Source: Mycolicibacterium chubuense NBB4
Lineage (GTDB): Bacteria > Actinomycetota > Actinomycetes > Mycobacteriales > Mycobacteriaceae
NCBI RefSeq assembly: GCF_000266905.1
Contig: NC_018022.1
Coordinates: forward strand, 248,001 to 312,000
Length of the DNA stretch: 64,000 nt
Direction of reading: 5' to 3'
Below, piece by piece: positions 7,301 to 15,813 of this stretch. Position 1 is the stretch's first letter; each line of letters starts with the position of its first letter. The notes under the pieces are model-generated. The model searched no databases, was not told the origin of the DNA, and saw nothing but the letters and a program-made list of their open reading frames with translations. The translations under genes and the position numbers were made by a program.

Positions 7301-9854
7301 CCTCCTCGGGTCCTCGGCCACCACCGCCGAGGGGCGGCGGCGGTTCATCGCCCAGAGTGCGGCCAGCGAGTGGGACATGGTGATCGTGCCGCAATCGGCG
7401 TTCACCGCGATCAACGTCTCCAACGACGTGCGCACCGCCTACGCCGAGAAGCAGCTCGACGAGCTGCGCACCCAACTGCAGGACTCGACCGTCGAACGCA
7501 GCCAGAAGGCCATCATGCGGGCCATCAAAGCGGCCCAGGCACGCCTGGAGAAACTGATGGCCGCCGAAACCAAAGACGTCGGACTGCGATTCGAGGAATC
7601 GGGGTGCGACTACCTGCTGATCGACGAAGCGCACATGTACAAAAACAAGCAGCGCGTGTGCAACATCGAGGAGCTGTCGTGCGCGACCGCCGCGCAGCGC
7701 GCCGAAGACCTCAGCCTCAAACTCGACGTACTCCGTGATCGGCGCCGCGACGAGGCACGGGCCCGCGGCATCCCCGCCCACGCCGTCGTCGAGCGCGTAG
7801 CCACCTTCGCCACCGGAACCCCGATCGCCAACTCGCTCGGCGAGCTGTACGTCATGCAGGCCTACCTCCGCCCCGACCTACTGCGCGCGGCCGGCGTGGC
7901 TGATCTCGGGGACTGGGGCGCAGCATTCACCGCCACCCACACCACCGTCGAGGTCAACGCCACCGGCACCAAACTGCGGCCGGTGACCCGCGTCGCCAAA
8001 TACACCAACCTGCCCGAGCTGCTGGCGTTGACCAACGCCTACACCGATGTCGTCACCCGCGACCAAGTGCCCGTGGCGCTCCCGGAGCTGCGAACCGGCG
8101 CTCGCCAGATCGTCAGCCTTAAACCCGACGTCGAGGTCGTCGACTTCATCGCCGACCTCGGCTGGCGCGCCGACCATCTCGACGCCCGGAAACCGCAGCG
8201 CGACAACATCCTCAAGATCAGCAACGACGGGCGCAACGCCTCCCTGGACCCGAGGATGGCCCACCTCGGCGCACCCGAACACAGCAGAGCCGCCGCAGTC
8301 GCCGAACGCGCCATGCAAGTACAGCGGCGACTGGCCGATCGACAGTACCGCGACCGCGACACCGGCGAGCTGCTCCCCGCACGCGGCCCGCTGCAACTGA
8401 TGTTCTGCGACCGGGGTACCCCGTCGAAAGATCCCCGCCAGTTCACCATCTACCAAGCCATCAAAGACGAACTCGTCGCTCGAGGCATGCCGCCGGAGGC
8501 CATCCGGTTCGTTCATGAGGCGCGCAATCCGGCACAGCTCAAAGCGCTCTTCTCCCAATGCAATCGCGGCGAGGTCTCGGTGCTCATCGGGAGCACCGAG
8601 AAGATGGGCACCGGCACCAACGTGCAGTCCCGCCTGGCCGCCCTGCACCACGTGGACGTGCCGTGGCGCCCTGCCGACCTGGAGCAGCGCGAAGGCCGCA
8701 TCCTGCGCCAAGGCAACCAGAACGACCAAATCGACATCTTCAACTACGTCACCGAGTCCAGCTACGACACCGTGATGTGGCAGCGCGTCCAAGCCAAGAC
8801 CGTGTTCATCGAACAGATACGCTGCAACGAGGTGCTCGACTCCGAGATCGAGGATCTCGGGGGAGGAGACATCGGCGCGGCCGCGGCCGAAACGAAAGCC
8901 ATCGCCACCGGCGACCCCCGCTACCTCCGCCAAGTTGAACTCGACGACACCGTTCGCCGACTCACCGCCCTAGACCGGGCACACCAACAGTCCGTGCGCG
9001 GCCGCGACTGGCAGGTCAGCGTTCTCGAACGCGCCATTCCCGCCAAACAGGCCGACATCGACGCACTCGCACCCACGGCGCACGCCGCCGCCGAGCGCGG
9101 TGACGCACCGCACCGCATCGTCGTCGGCGACAGCACCTTCACCGACCGCACCGACGCCGCCGCAGCCCTCACGGCCGCGTGCCGGCGCGCCTACATGGCC
9201 GGCAAGGACCGCGGCGCCTCGCGCTTCGAGCCGATCGGCGCCGCCATCAACGGTGTCGAGGTCTTAGGCGCCCGCGACCTCACCCACGACATGCTGCTGC
9301 TGCGACTGAACCTCCCCTCGCGCACCACCGAAATCGACGGTGCCGACCTGCTGGCCGCCGGGTCATCGCTGGGACTCGATGTGTCCGGGCCCAAGCAGCT
9401 CGGCTTGCTACGCCGCGTGGAGAACCTCTACACCGGGCTGCCCGAACACCACGTGCGCCTGCAACGCGAACAGGAACGCCAGCGTGCCGAACTCGACGAC
9501 TTGCTGGCCAATCCGCCAGCCCCCTTCGATCAGCGCAGCGAGCTGGAGGCCAACCAAGCCGAACTGTCCGCGCTCACGTTGGAGCTGCGCATGGCCGCCG
9601 AGAGCCCTGAGGCGAAGGCCCGCGCCGAAGCCGCCACTCAACGGATGAAGATGCGTGGACGCGAACCGGGCTGGAGTCTCACCCTCAACCCCACCCCGGC
9701 CCTCGTGGAAGAACTCGGCTATCCGAACGCCGACGCCGTGCGGCGCGCTGTGCGCATGCGTGAACGCATCGCACTCGAACGCCACCAGCGCGAGATCGCG
9801 CCCCGCAACCACGACCGCACCCGCGACGAGGACGGGCCCCACCTATCACTTTGA
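3702..9854 (+). CDS. Giant N6-adenine methyltransferase - SNF2-type helicase fusion (DarB-like)
   Basis: 2050 codons from an ATG preceded by AGGAGAGGA. Residues 1-22 (MARNSKPDPNQPDLFSIL) look coded; residues 23-225 are Arg/Gly/Asp-rich and overlap another gene's frame. Strong coding resumes near residue 227 (SLFDDLVDD). The methyltransferase has motif I LEPGCGSGTFIG near 408 and motif IV NVPFG near 470. The helicase has Walker A GAGKTGT near 1152, DEAH near 1308, FATGTPIANS near 1369, and motifs V/VI GTGTNVQ near 1635 and QREGRILRQGNQ near 1662. A coiled coil occupies about 1910-1990. Such fusions occur in phage P1 (DarB) and in conjugative plasmids, where they are linked to anti-restriction. 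That role here is an inference. Confidence 0.88.
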   Translation: MARNSKPDPNQPDLFSILDDAGGDGDRPGDPQGGDDRLRDRSEPSRGLDTRASQRVPDGRGGQDQFRGGQHGRGTLGESARGVEPPAQRPDTQSRDKSGALGGRASAGSADSAEQRTLRTDRDRGDHPGVGDRGPSAEPSGPHLGAALEDSGTSERARRGPRSTDRPPVAGPGLLGAVSDQGGLPDGGAGRGRSGPTRPPRGPLDRRDGADDLARPTRGRSTRTVSPQVSLFDDLVDDTDTETPPDLTTEALAVEPSEAVPAVTGPALAVGTVEPAPVQLAAAEEFRSAVDFPASTDVLVPSGAKARARANLAAIELVHTLRDAGRPATLPEQRTLAAWSGWGAIPQMFDPRADDFATERAQLAGLLTPEQYRRAQASILNAHYTDPAVVSAVWDALGAAGFSDGPVLEPGCGSGTFIGHAPERATLVGVEADDITAAIAALLYPSAQVRHEGFETTRIPEGSFTAAIGNVPFGRYALTDPVHNPRRHSIHNHFIVKSLSLVAPGGYVAVLTSRYTMDSVKITARQDIAQRADLIGALRLPSQAFSRVAGTEVVTDLLIFRRREDGTQVDLNTLDWINTEDAELVDPHTGDEEQVPVNAYFLNNPHYVLGATELGHGLHGSAQLVVSGATGHDLADQIRDHLQPMMAAAVARGMGLTARGSDLSDRITENYTPGLRTQDTQVDDPPLYTLRYNAATRSIDVWAGHGWEPNKTPRTLVQETKELIALRDVATALIAAQRDGEPEPDRDQLRAHLNTLYDNYIRKRGPLNRFEWVQRNATQALHDKRIAKLEATWREQEGTTGRPYDGPVPPELTEQWETQAWEPPEPFKKFRHLEGGMRYDPGWAVVSSLEDFDEETGTATKAAIFTRDVLTADVERSTADTPEEALAMSLDRTRRVDIDLIGELLGVREEDTRALLDGLVCPSLDDPDELVPATTALSGNVRSKLAAAIEAADTNPVYESYVAALREVQPEQREAEDIKVRPGAPWIPAPVIAAFAEKTFGVTGVTAEHIGGRWTVDVAGYKRHGRLMTDDWGLQKRNFDAVSLLEAVCNSKAVVITTEEGEVDAQATFAAQAKCAKITEEFGRWLWSDDERRDTLVSEYNRRFNSLRAPVYDGSQLRLPGLSDHFTPHYYQRNAVARITNEPSTLLDHVVGAGKTGTMLMAAMELRRLGLVRQPWIVVPNHIIEQVGREAKQWYPAANVLLGSSATTAEGRRRFIAQSAASEWDMVIVPQSAFTAINVSNDVRTAYAEKQLDELRTQLQDSTVERSQKAIMRAIKAAQARLEKLMAAETKDVGLRFEESGCDYLLIDEAHMYKNKQRVCNIEELSCATAAQRAEDLSLKLDVLRDRRRDEARARGIPAHAVVERVATFATGTPIANSLGELYVMQAYLRPDLLRAAGVADLGDWGAAFTATHTTVEVNATGTKLRPVTRVAKYTNLPELLALTNAYTDVVTRDQVPVALPELRTGARQIVSLKPDVEVVDFIADLGWRADHLDARKPQRDNILKISNDGRNASLDPRMAHLGAPEHSRAAAVAERAMQVQRRLADRQYRDRDTGELLPARGPLQLMFCDRGTPSKDPRQFTIYQAIKDELVARGMPPEAIRFVHEARNPAQLKALFSQCNRGEVSVLIGSTEKMGTGTNVQSRLAALHHVDVPWRPADLEQREGRILRQGNQNDQIDIFNYVTESSYDTVMWQRVQAKTVFIEQIRCNEVLDSEIEDLGGGDIGAAAAETKAIATGDPRYLRQVELDDTVRRLTALDRAHQQSVRGRDWQVSVLERAIPAKQADIDALAPTAHAAAERGDAPHRIVVGDSTFTDRTDAAAALTAACRRAYMAGKDRGASRFEPIGAAINGVEVLGARDLTHDMLLLRLNLPSRTTEIDGADLLAAGSSLGLDVSGPKQLGLLRRVENLYTGLPEHHVRLQREQERQRAELDDLLANPPAPFDQRSELEANQAELSALTLELRMAAESPEAKARAEAATQRMKMRGREPGWSLTLNPTPALVEELGYPNADAVRRAVRMRERIALERHQREIAPRNHDRTRDEDGPHLSL

Positions 9855-10618
9855 GAAGCTCGAAGGGCAGAAGACGGAGACGAGTTCTAGCGTTACCGCA
9901 CCGATACGGGGGTTTCAGTGAAGGCACCACTGACTATCGACGAAGTGCGTTCCGCGATGGGAGTCAGCAAGAGGCGGCACTCGAGGCAATCGATCGCGGG
10001 GATCTTCTTGAGGTTCAAATGGCGGGCGCTCGGGGAGGCGTGCAAAAGCTCATTACCGCTGCGTCTGTGAACGCTTGGGTTCATAAATTGAACGGCACCA
10101 CCGAGGCTTTGGATGGTTCTACTTCGGTCAACTCGAAACAGCTGGTTGCGGAGCTCGAATCTCAGATATCGGCTTTGTCGACACAGTTGAGTCTTTCAAG
10201 AGACAGCGTTGACCTGGCATTGGGAAGAATGGTCGGACACACAGAACGCGACCGCAGAGCCCGACTCCGTTACACCGTGTCCGCGCGCATCGGCGACGCC
10301 TTTGATCCGCACGGTTCATACGTCTACCTACTATGGGGCACCGACGACGAAACGCCGTTGTACATCGGTCGATCAAGAAATATTCTTAGCCGTCTTGGAT
10401 CCCACATGGTCAACAATGACCGGCGCTACGCGGTGAAGTCGGTGCAGCTGATCAAATGCTCGGGTGAGGCAACGATGAAGCGGACGGAGGCGGCCCTAAT
10501 TAGGGAGTACAACCCGCCGCTCAACGTGGCTGGATGCGTGACACCTTCCGTTCATCATGAGCGATCGCCGCTCAACCGATCGGCGATCGGGAGTTCACCG
10601 GCGGTGTCATCCGGTTGA
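9851..10618 (+). CDS. GIY-YIG-domain nuclease with frameshifted N-terminal helix-turn-helix
   Basis: The GIY-YIG core is clear near residues 155-225 of the long frame: YVYLLWGT, then PLYIGRSRNILSRLGSHM and the late Glu in KRTEAALIREYNPPLN. Upstream, a coiled coil (LVAELESQISALSTQLSL) links to an excisionase-type HTH. That HTH is in two frames: GTG at 9918, behind GGGGG, reads LTIDEVRSAMGVSK. After one base change near 9972 the long frame continues AALEAIDRGDLL and LITAASVNAWV. The TTG at 9851 keeps the long frame open but encodes an unlikely Arg-rich head. Probably a DNA-binding nuclease of the element, inactivated or mis-sequenced at the start. Confidence 0.65.
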   Translation: MRSSKGRRRRRVLALPHRYGGFSEGTTDYRRSAFRDGSQQEAALEAIDRGDLLEVQMAGARGGVQKLITAASVNAWVHKLNGTTEALDGSTSVNSKQLVAELESQISALSTQLSLSRDSVDLALGRMVGHTERDRRARLRYTVSARIGDAFDPHGSYVYLLWGTDDETPLYIGRSRNILSRLGSHMVNNDRRYAVKSVQLIKCSGEATMKRTEAALIREYNPPLNVAGCVTPSVHHERSPLNRSAIGSSPAVSSG

Positions 10619-10713
10619 AGTGGGCGCTTCGAGCGCCGCGGGCCAGGACGGTTGCGGACCGGTTAGGACGCGTTGGGCCGCCGGCTGAAACGCCGGGACG
10701 AGCTACGCCACGC

Positions 10714-11703
10714 CTACAGGATGCTCGGCGGGATCGCGGGCCCGGCGCCCGGACCCGCTGCGGCGCCACCGGGATCTATCGGCTCGATGACCTCGCTGCC
10801 GTCGCGGAAGTCGTGCAGCCAGTCCCAGTAGGGATCAGACGAGGCGTCGAATTGTCGGCCCACCGTATGGAAGTTCGACGCGAGCCGTGTTGACATTTCC
10901 TGAGCGTTGCTGGCGACCTGCTTGGCTTCGGATGCCTTGCGGTCCAGAAACTCCGCGAGTTGTTCACGGCCGGCAGCGGTGCCCAGCGTTGGCTGCATGG
11001 CGGTGACGCCCTGCTGAATCTCCTGCTGGATGCGCAGCAGCTGCGTCTTGGTCTGCGCATCGGCAGTGTGGGCGTCGATGATGTGGCGCGCCAGCCCCTG
11101 GTCGGCTTCGTCGAGCGCCTCGTGTGTCCTTTTCAGCTTGGCGGTGGCAGTATCGGCCTGGTCGGCTGCCTGGCCGTCCCGTCCTGCCGGTCGGACCGAC
11201 CCCGGCGGCAATGGACGGTGATCGGGCACCCACACTCCGGAGCCATCGGGGGACTCGGTGTAGCGCGGGCCCATCGGGTAGTTCGGGGGTCCCAGTTCGC
11301 CCGGCTTCTTCACGATTACCCCGCCGTCGTCGTGGATGCCGTCGAGGGTGGAGCGTGGCATGCCCGACGAGGTAGGCATTTGCTGCTCGGGGATGTAGGG
11401 CGGGTACTGCGGCACCTGCGGAGCGACGCCATCGGGGCCGGGGATCTGAGGCGGGTACGTCGGATACGGGTACGGCGGCAGTGTGGGGTCCGGCGTCGGC
11501 GTGTCCAACGGCGGGTCGAATCCGCCCAAACCGCCGATGCCCGTCATCAGGTCATTGACCTGCTGTTGCCAGAACCCCACGCCAACGAAGATAAGCGTAG
11601 CCCCCGCACCCCCGCCACCAGATAGCCGCAGATTGCACGACACCGAGGCTGAATCGAAAGTGTGTTCGACCGCAGCGGGTGCTCTGCCGACTACCACGAG
11701 CAT
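10714..11703 (-). CDS. DUF4226-domain proline-rich protein (ESX-associated type)
   Basis: 329 residues. A short N-terminal region is followed by a Pro/Tyr-rich segment (PTPDPTLPPYPYPTYPP, about 70-110), then a helical DUF4226-like hairpin (AKLKRTHEALDEADQGLAR, then QTKTQLLRIQQEIQQGVTAM, about 185-235) and a WxxxxxxxG-type C-terminal part (YWDWLHDFRDG). DUF4226 proteins are mycobacterial and often accompany ESX/type VII loci; the gene at the window start is a relative. The ATG at 11703 has AAAGG just upstream; an internal ATG near 11547 (MTGIGGLGG) is an alternative. The exact role is unknown. Confidence 0.72.
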   Translation of the reverse strand: MLVVVGRAPAAVEHTFDSASVSCNLRLSGGGGAGATLIFVGVGFWQQQVNDLMTGIGGLGGFDPPLDTPTPDPTLPPYPYPTYPPQIPGPDGVAPQVPQYPPYIPEQQMPTSSGMPRSTLDGIHDDGGVIVKKPGELGPPNYPMGPRYTESPDGSGVWVPDHRPLPPGSVRPAGRDGQAADQADTATAKLKRTHEALDEADQGLARHIIDAHTADAQTKTQLLRIQQEIQQGVTAMQPTLGTAAGREQLAEFLDRKASEAKQVASNAQEMSTRLASNFHTVGRQFDASSDPYWDWLHDFRDGSEVIEPIDPGGAAAGPGAGPAIPPSIL

Positions 11704-11705
11704 GG

Positions 11706-11734
11706 GCCTTTAATCCCGGTGCCTTTAATCCCGG
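11706..11734. repeat. Tandem 14-bp repeat GCCTTTAATCCCGG x2
   Basis: Two exact copies at 11706-11719 and 11721-11734, immediately upstream of the leftward DUF4226 gene, with a weaker third copy (GCCTTTAAACC) at 11790-11800. Their position over the promoter and leader of that gene suggests an operator or the scar of a slipped duplication. Confidence 0.5.
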
Positions 11735-12045
11735 ACACCAAGCGATCTGGTGCAGCCGAGGAGAGAAGAGTGTCCATCCCTGGGCAAGAGCCTTTAAACC
11801 AGAGGCGTTCCGAGGGGAGCTATCTGGCTGTGCCGCTTGCTGCCGGTGTGACGCTTGGCTGGGTGTGTCGTTGCCGATTACTGCCCGCTGGAACGCAGGG
11901 TCTGGTGGCCCTGTAATTGGTGACCGCACGTCCGCCTGGCTAACCCCCTTGGTGCCCAAGCTAGTAGTTGGCTGACTTATAGCATGCCGGCGGACGGGCT
12001 CGACCCACCACCGATCAGGTGCGCGAAAAGTGCAGGGAGACAGCG

Positions 12046-13083
12046 ATGATCGTCGTCGGAACCGATGCGCATAAGCGCACGCACACAATGGTCGCCGTTA
12101 GCGTGACGGGCGCGAAGCTTGCCGAGAAGACCGTTCCCGCGGTGAGCAGCGGCCATCTCCAGGGGTTACGTTGGGCGACTTCCCGCTTCGGCGAAGACCT
12201 TTTGTGGGCGGTCGAGGACTCGCGAGTGAATACCCGGCTTCTTGAGCATGACCTACTAGGAGCCAACCAACGGGTCGTGCGAGTGCCGACCCTACTCATG
12301 GCGCACTCACGCAAGACCGCCCGCACCTGGGGCAAATCGGATCCGATCGACGCGCTCGCGGTCGCCCGCGCAGCCCTTCGCGAGCCGAACCTGCCCGTCG
12401 CGCATCACGACCAGAGCACCTGGGAGCTTAAGCTTCTGATGGATCGGCGTGACGACCTGGTGGGGCAGCGGGTAGCAACAGCCAACCGGCTACTGATGCG
12501 ACTTCACCTCATCGACCCTGAGGAGCCCCCGCCGAAACCACTCCATCGAGCTCGACCCCGCGCGGCGCTCAACCAAAGGTTGGAGCAGGCGACAGGACTT
12601 AGCGTCGAGCTTGCCCGAGAAGAGTTACACGACATCGATCAGTTCAGCCGGAACATTGAGGACCTCACCAATCGGATAGGTCATCACGTGCACGCCCTTG
12701 GATCGACACTGACCGATCTGCGCGGTTGCGCTGAGCTCACCGCAGCCCGGCTAATTTGCGGTGCCGCCAACATGACCCGATTCCGGGATGAAGCCGCCTT
12801 CGCGCGCTATGTCGGTGTAGCACCCGTGCCGGCGTGGTCGGGCTCGGCGCGCGGCCGGATGCAGCTGACCCGATCAGGCAACCGGCAGATGAATTCTGCC
12901 CTGCACACGATCGTCGTTGTGCAGATCCGCCTGGAAGGGCCAGGAAGGCACTACTATCTGCGGCGCATCGAAGAAGGCGACACCAAGGCCGGGGCTCGTC
13001 GCTGTCTTAAGCGCAAAATATGCCGTGTGGTGTACACCCGACTGTTGGCTGACTACAACCGTCGCGAGCCGCGCAGCACGTGA
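12046..13083 (+). CDS. IS110-family transposase (element A)
   Basis: 345 residues. The N-terminal DEDD RuvC-like catalytic domain begins MIVVGTDAHKRTHT, with further acidic positions in WAVEDS and GKSDPIDALAVARAAL. The C-terminal transposase-20 domain has GAANMTRFRDEAAFARYVG and the PVPAWSGSARGRMQL-TRSGNRQMNSALH serine motif. The start ATG has AGGGA 7 nt upstream. About 340 bp of non-coding sequence upstream (11704-12045) is where an IS110-group bridge RNA would be encoded; the element ends were not resolved. The coding frame is intact. Confidence 0.9.
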   Translation: MIVVGTDAHKRTHTMVAVSVTGAKLAEKTVPAVSSGHLQGLRWATSRFGEDLLWAVEDSRVNTRLLEHDLLGANQRVVRVPTLLMAHSRKTARTWGKSDPIDALAVARAALREPNLPVAHHDQSTWELKLLMDRRDDLVGQRVATANRLLMRLHLIDPEEPPPKPLHRARPRAALNQRLEQATGLSVELAREELHDIDQFSRNIEDLTNRIGHHVHALGSTLTDLRGCAELTAARLICGAANMTRFRDEAAFARYVGVAPVPAWSGSARGRMQLTRSGNRQMNSALHTIVVVQIRLEGPGRHYYLRRIEEGDTKAGARRCLKRKICRVVYTRLLADYNRREPRST

Positions 13084-13287
13084 GCTCTGATCTTGATGAG
13101 AGGGGCTTGGTTCTCGCCTCGTCCTCTCGTAACACTGGCGGTCGATACGGGCTTGTATTCACGAAAGTGCCTGTTGTCGTTCAGAACGGCGACTCTTGAC
13201 GGCCATGATCGGTCAGGTAGGTAGGTACTTTCTGGTGGGGGGACTATCCCTGGCAGAGGCGACGCGGCTACACGTGGCGGCCGCTAA

Positions 13288-14156
13288 CTACGAGCCATAC
13301 TTCTCGATCAGTCGATGGAGTGCTGGGTCTTTGAGCATGTCGTACGTATGTACCACCGTTTCAGGGGCGATGCCGTTCTCGTCCACTGTGTCGCGATACA
13401 GTGAACAGTCGACGGCGCCTGAGACCACGTTCTCGTGTCCAATAACCCGTCCGCCATCCGGGCCGATCGAGTCTTCGCCGACCTGTTCGTCCCGGAAATG
13501 CTTGTTACTCAGCGGGGTCTCGACCGCTCGTCGCACCATCTTCATTCCGGTGTCGGGTTTAGTGATAATCCAGTCTTGCACTTGGTCGTAAAACTTAGTC
13601 GATAAACGACAACCGCACTGAGCGCACGCAGTGCTTCGTCCTTATCCTGTTGTGTTGTAACAAGTTTAATGGCTAAGGTCTCAAAGTTCAGGTAGTCGTG
13701 ATCTGTCCATTCCGCCCTGGGCTTGCCGAGATCAGGCATGTATAGAACTGGCTTATCACGCTCGTCAAGAAATGGTTGAAGGTTCTCCCATGCGGTGTGG
13801 AGATACCTGTTAAAACGCTCGGCCCTGTCGGCAGATCGGATTCCCTGCTTCAGGAGCACATAGTCATCCGGTGCCATGCCGTCGCGTTCAGATCTATCCA
13901 GTTCAAGGTTGCCGTCGGCGTCGTACAGGGTCAGCACAGGCCAGACGTCATCATCATCAGGATTCTCAAATGTCTCCCTGATCGTATCCCTCGATGTCCC
14001 TGTCGCTGTGCTGACAGTCATCGACTGCGCTTCATCATCGGAGGCACAACCGCTAGTGCCCAACGCACCACAGATCAGGGGGCAGGCCGTCGCCACGCTG
14101 ACGAGGCTACGGTGGACAGCGGTGCTGGCACCGTCGCGTCGTCCCGACTTGAACAC
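13288..14156 (-). pseudogene. Secreted lipoprotein-like gene broken by a one-base frameshift
   Basis: The N-terminal part has a basic stretch (FKSGRRDG), a hydrophobic segment (LVSVATACPLICGALG) and a Cys in GTSGCAS that looks like a lipobox. It continues through VWPVLTLYDADGNLELDRSE to LRALSAVVVYRLS. The C-terminal part is in another frame: YDQVQDWIITKPDTGMKM onward to LHRLIEKYGS. Adding one T in the run near 13595 joins the two exactly. The start is uncertain: GTG at 14156 was chosen over the ATG at 14225 because it gives a normal signal peptide. Family unknown. It lies just left of the IS481 insertion. Confidence 0.55.
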
Positions 14157-14315
14157 CGCGCCTACATGTCCCGCCCCATCAGCCATCCCCATAACGGCAG
14201 TATGGCCGATCACGTATAGGTGCACTAGGTGTACTGACCTGAGAGGTTAGGTACGCGGCTGGCGGGTGGTTGACCCTTGAGTGCGGTGTGGCCGCGGTGG
14301 ACTCTTCTATGTCTG

Positions 14316-15398
14316 TCAAGCTGCCTGCGGAATGGACGCGGGCTCGGCGTGAAGTCTCTGCAGGGTTCGGTAGAGGTGGCGGGCAAGGTAGCGCTTGAGG
14401 CAGCGTCGGATCTCCTTGGTGGATCGACCTTCCGCGCGGCGCCGTTCGACGTAGGCCCGGGTGTCCGGGTCGTGGGTCATACGGGTGATCACGGCCATGT
14501 GCAGAGCACGATTGAGCCGCCTGTCGCCGCCTCGGTTGAGTCGGTGACGGATCGTGTTGCCCGAGGAAGCGGGGATCGGATTGACGCCAGCCAGGGCGGC
14601 GAACGCCGCTTCGGAGCGAACCCGGCCAGCGTGCGACCAGGCGGTGTAGACCACTGCGACGGTAACGGGGCCGATGCCAGTCTTGTCCAGCAGTACAGCG
14701 GCCTTGCTGGCGTGGATGAGATCGATCATCTGCGCGTGGTTGGCGGTGAGTTCCTCGTTGAGAGCGACCACCCGCTTAGCCAGCCGGGCTGCCTCGGCGC
14801 GAGCGGCAATCGTAGCGACGTCTTCAACGCGACTGCGCCAGCGGGCGATATCGCTAATCTGCTTGGTGGTCAGTGACTTCCGAGCGTCTATACCCAAGGC
14901 GGCTACACGCAGCAACGCGGTAAGTGCGTTGACGGTCGCGGTGCGTTCGGTAGTCATGTGCTCACGAGCGGTAACGAGAACCCGCAATGCCGCCCGGATA
15001 CCGTCGTCGCTGCGCGGCCGGCGCAGCTGTTCAGGCTCGAGGGACAGGACTGCGGCGGCGATCCTGCGGGCGTCCAAGGGGTCGGACTTGCCCGCACCGC
15101 GGTGGGCGCGTGTGTCCATCCGAGCTGCCTCCACGACCTCGAAGCCGGCCCGGTTGACCGTCGAGGCCAGGCGGGCACCGTAAGAGGCGACACCCTCGAT
15201 GACCCACAAGGCGCTCAGTTCGCCGCCGGTGCGGCGCGCGGCCCATAAGACGGCCCGATCCAAGCCCGCATCGGTGGTGGGGAACTGCTCGGTGGCGACC
15301 AGTTCGCCGGTGGCAGCGACCAAAACGGCGAGGGTGTGCGTGCGGGCGTGGGTGTCGACTCCAATGATGAACGGGTAAGCGTGCGCAACAATGGTCAT
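14316..15398 (-). CDS. IS110-family transposase (element B, copy 1)
   Basis: 360 residues, intact. RuvC-like DEDD part: FIIGVDTHARTHT, ALWVIEGVASYG and GKSDPLDARRIAAAVL. Transposase-20 part: IGPVTVAVVYTAWSHAGRVR, then AALAGVNPIPASSGNTIRHR and NRGGDRRLNRALHMA. The length is normal for the family. The translation is identical to that of the copy at 49031-50113, so duplication is recent. Confidence 0.93.
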   Translation of the reverse strand: MTIVAHAYPFIIGVDTHARTHTLAVLVAATGELVATEQFPTTDAGLDRAVLWAARRTGGELSALWVIEGVASYGARLASTVNRAGFEVVEAARMDTRAHRGAGKSDPLDARRIAAAVLSLEPEQLRRPRSDDGIRAALRVLVTAREHMTTERTATVNALTALLRVAALGIDARKSLTTKQISDIARWRSRVEDVATIAARAEAARLAKRVVALNEELTANHAQMIDLIHASKAAVLLDKTGIGPVTVAVVYTAWSHAGRVRSEAAFAALAGVNPIPASSGNTIRHRLNRGGDRRLNRALHMAVITRMTHDPDTRAYVERRRAEGRSTKEIRRCLKRYLARHLYRTLQRLHAEPASIPQAA

Positions 15399-15699
15399 GG
15401 TGGCGGGCTTCCTTCCAGTAGCGGGGATAGATCCGGCCGCCGACGCGGCCGGCGCCGGCCTGGATGGAAGTCACTTCGGGACAGCACTGTGATGAGCCAC
15501 GATCCGCCCCTTGGGCGGGTTGGGGCAGTCTTCTGATCAAGTCACCGAGGTGGAGCCGGGCCAGCGTCGGCCGCCCGCCCCGGTGCCGGACATGTCCACC
15601 GGAACGCACCCACGCGGGGCGAGTGATTGTAGGAGTCACAACCCGAGGCGAGACGACCGCCGCTAACCCTGCCAGCCAGTCCCAGACCAGCCTCCGCAA
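15399..15699 (-). ncRNA. Candidate bridge-RNA region of IS110 element B (copy 1)
   Basis: About 300 bp with no gene, upstream of the transposase and inside the element. It is rich in short inverted repeats such as GGCCGCCGACGCGGCCGGC near 15433. IS110-group elements are known to transcribe a bridge RNA from this end that pairs with target and donor. The assignment rests on position and on conservation with copy 2; loops matching the target were not proven. Confidence 0.4.
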
Positions 15700-15813
15700 G
15701 ACTCACAGTGATTGTAGGTGTGTAACCAGCGGGAATTCAGCGCAGCGTTCAGCGTCGCTGGTGTAGAGGCGGGCGTAGGCCCATTCGTCGGCCAGGGTGC
15801 GGTGAAATCGCTC

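Larger units (their letters stand above)
14300..15708 (-). mobile_element. IS110-family element B, copy 1
   Basis: About 1.4 kb inserted in the IS481 transposase. GACTC occurs at both junctions (14300-14304 and 15700-15704). The end downstream of the transposase reads GCTTGACAGACATAGAAGAG, a motif shared with elements C and E in this window. Nearly all non-coding DNA (15399-15700, about 300 bp) lies upstream of the transposase, where IS110-group elements encode their bridge RNA. A near-identical copy lies at 49015-50423. Confidence 0.8.

Noticed and set aside
10960..11625. 221-codon ORF opposite the DUF4226 gene
   Set aside because: Antisense shadow: the bias and recognisable protein text are on the minus strand.
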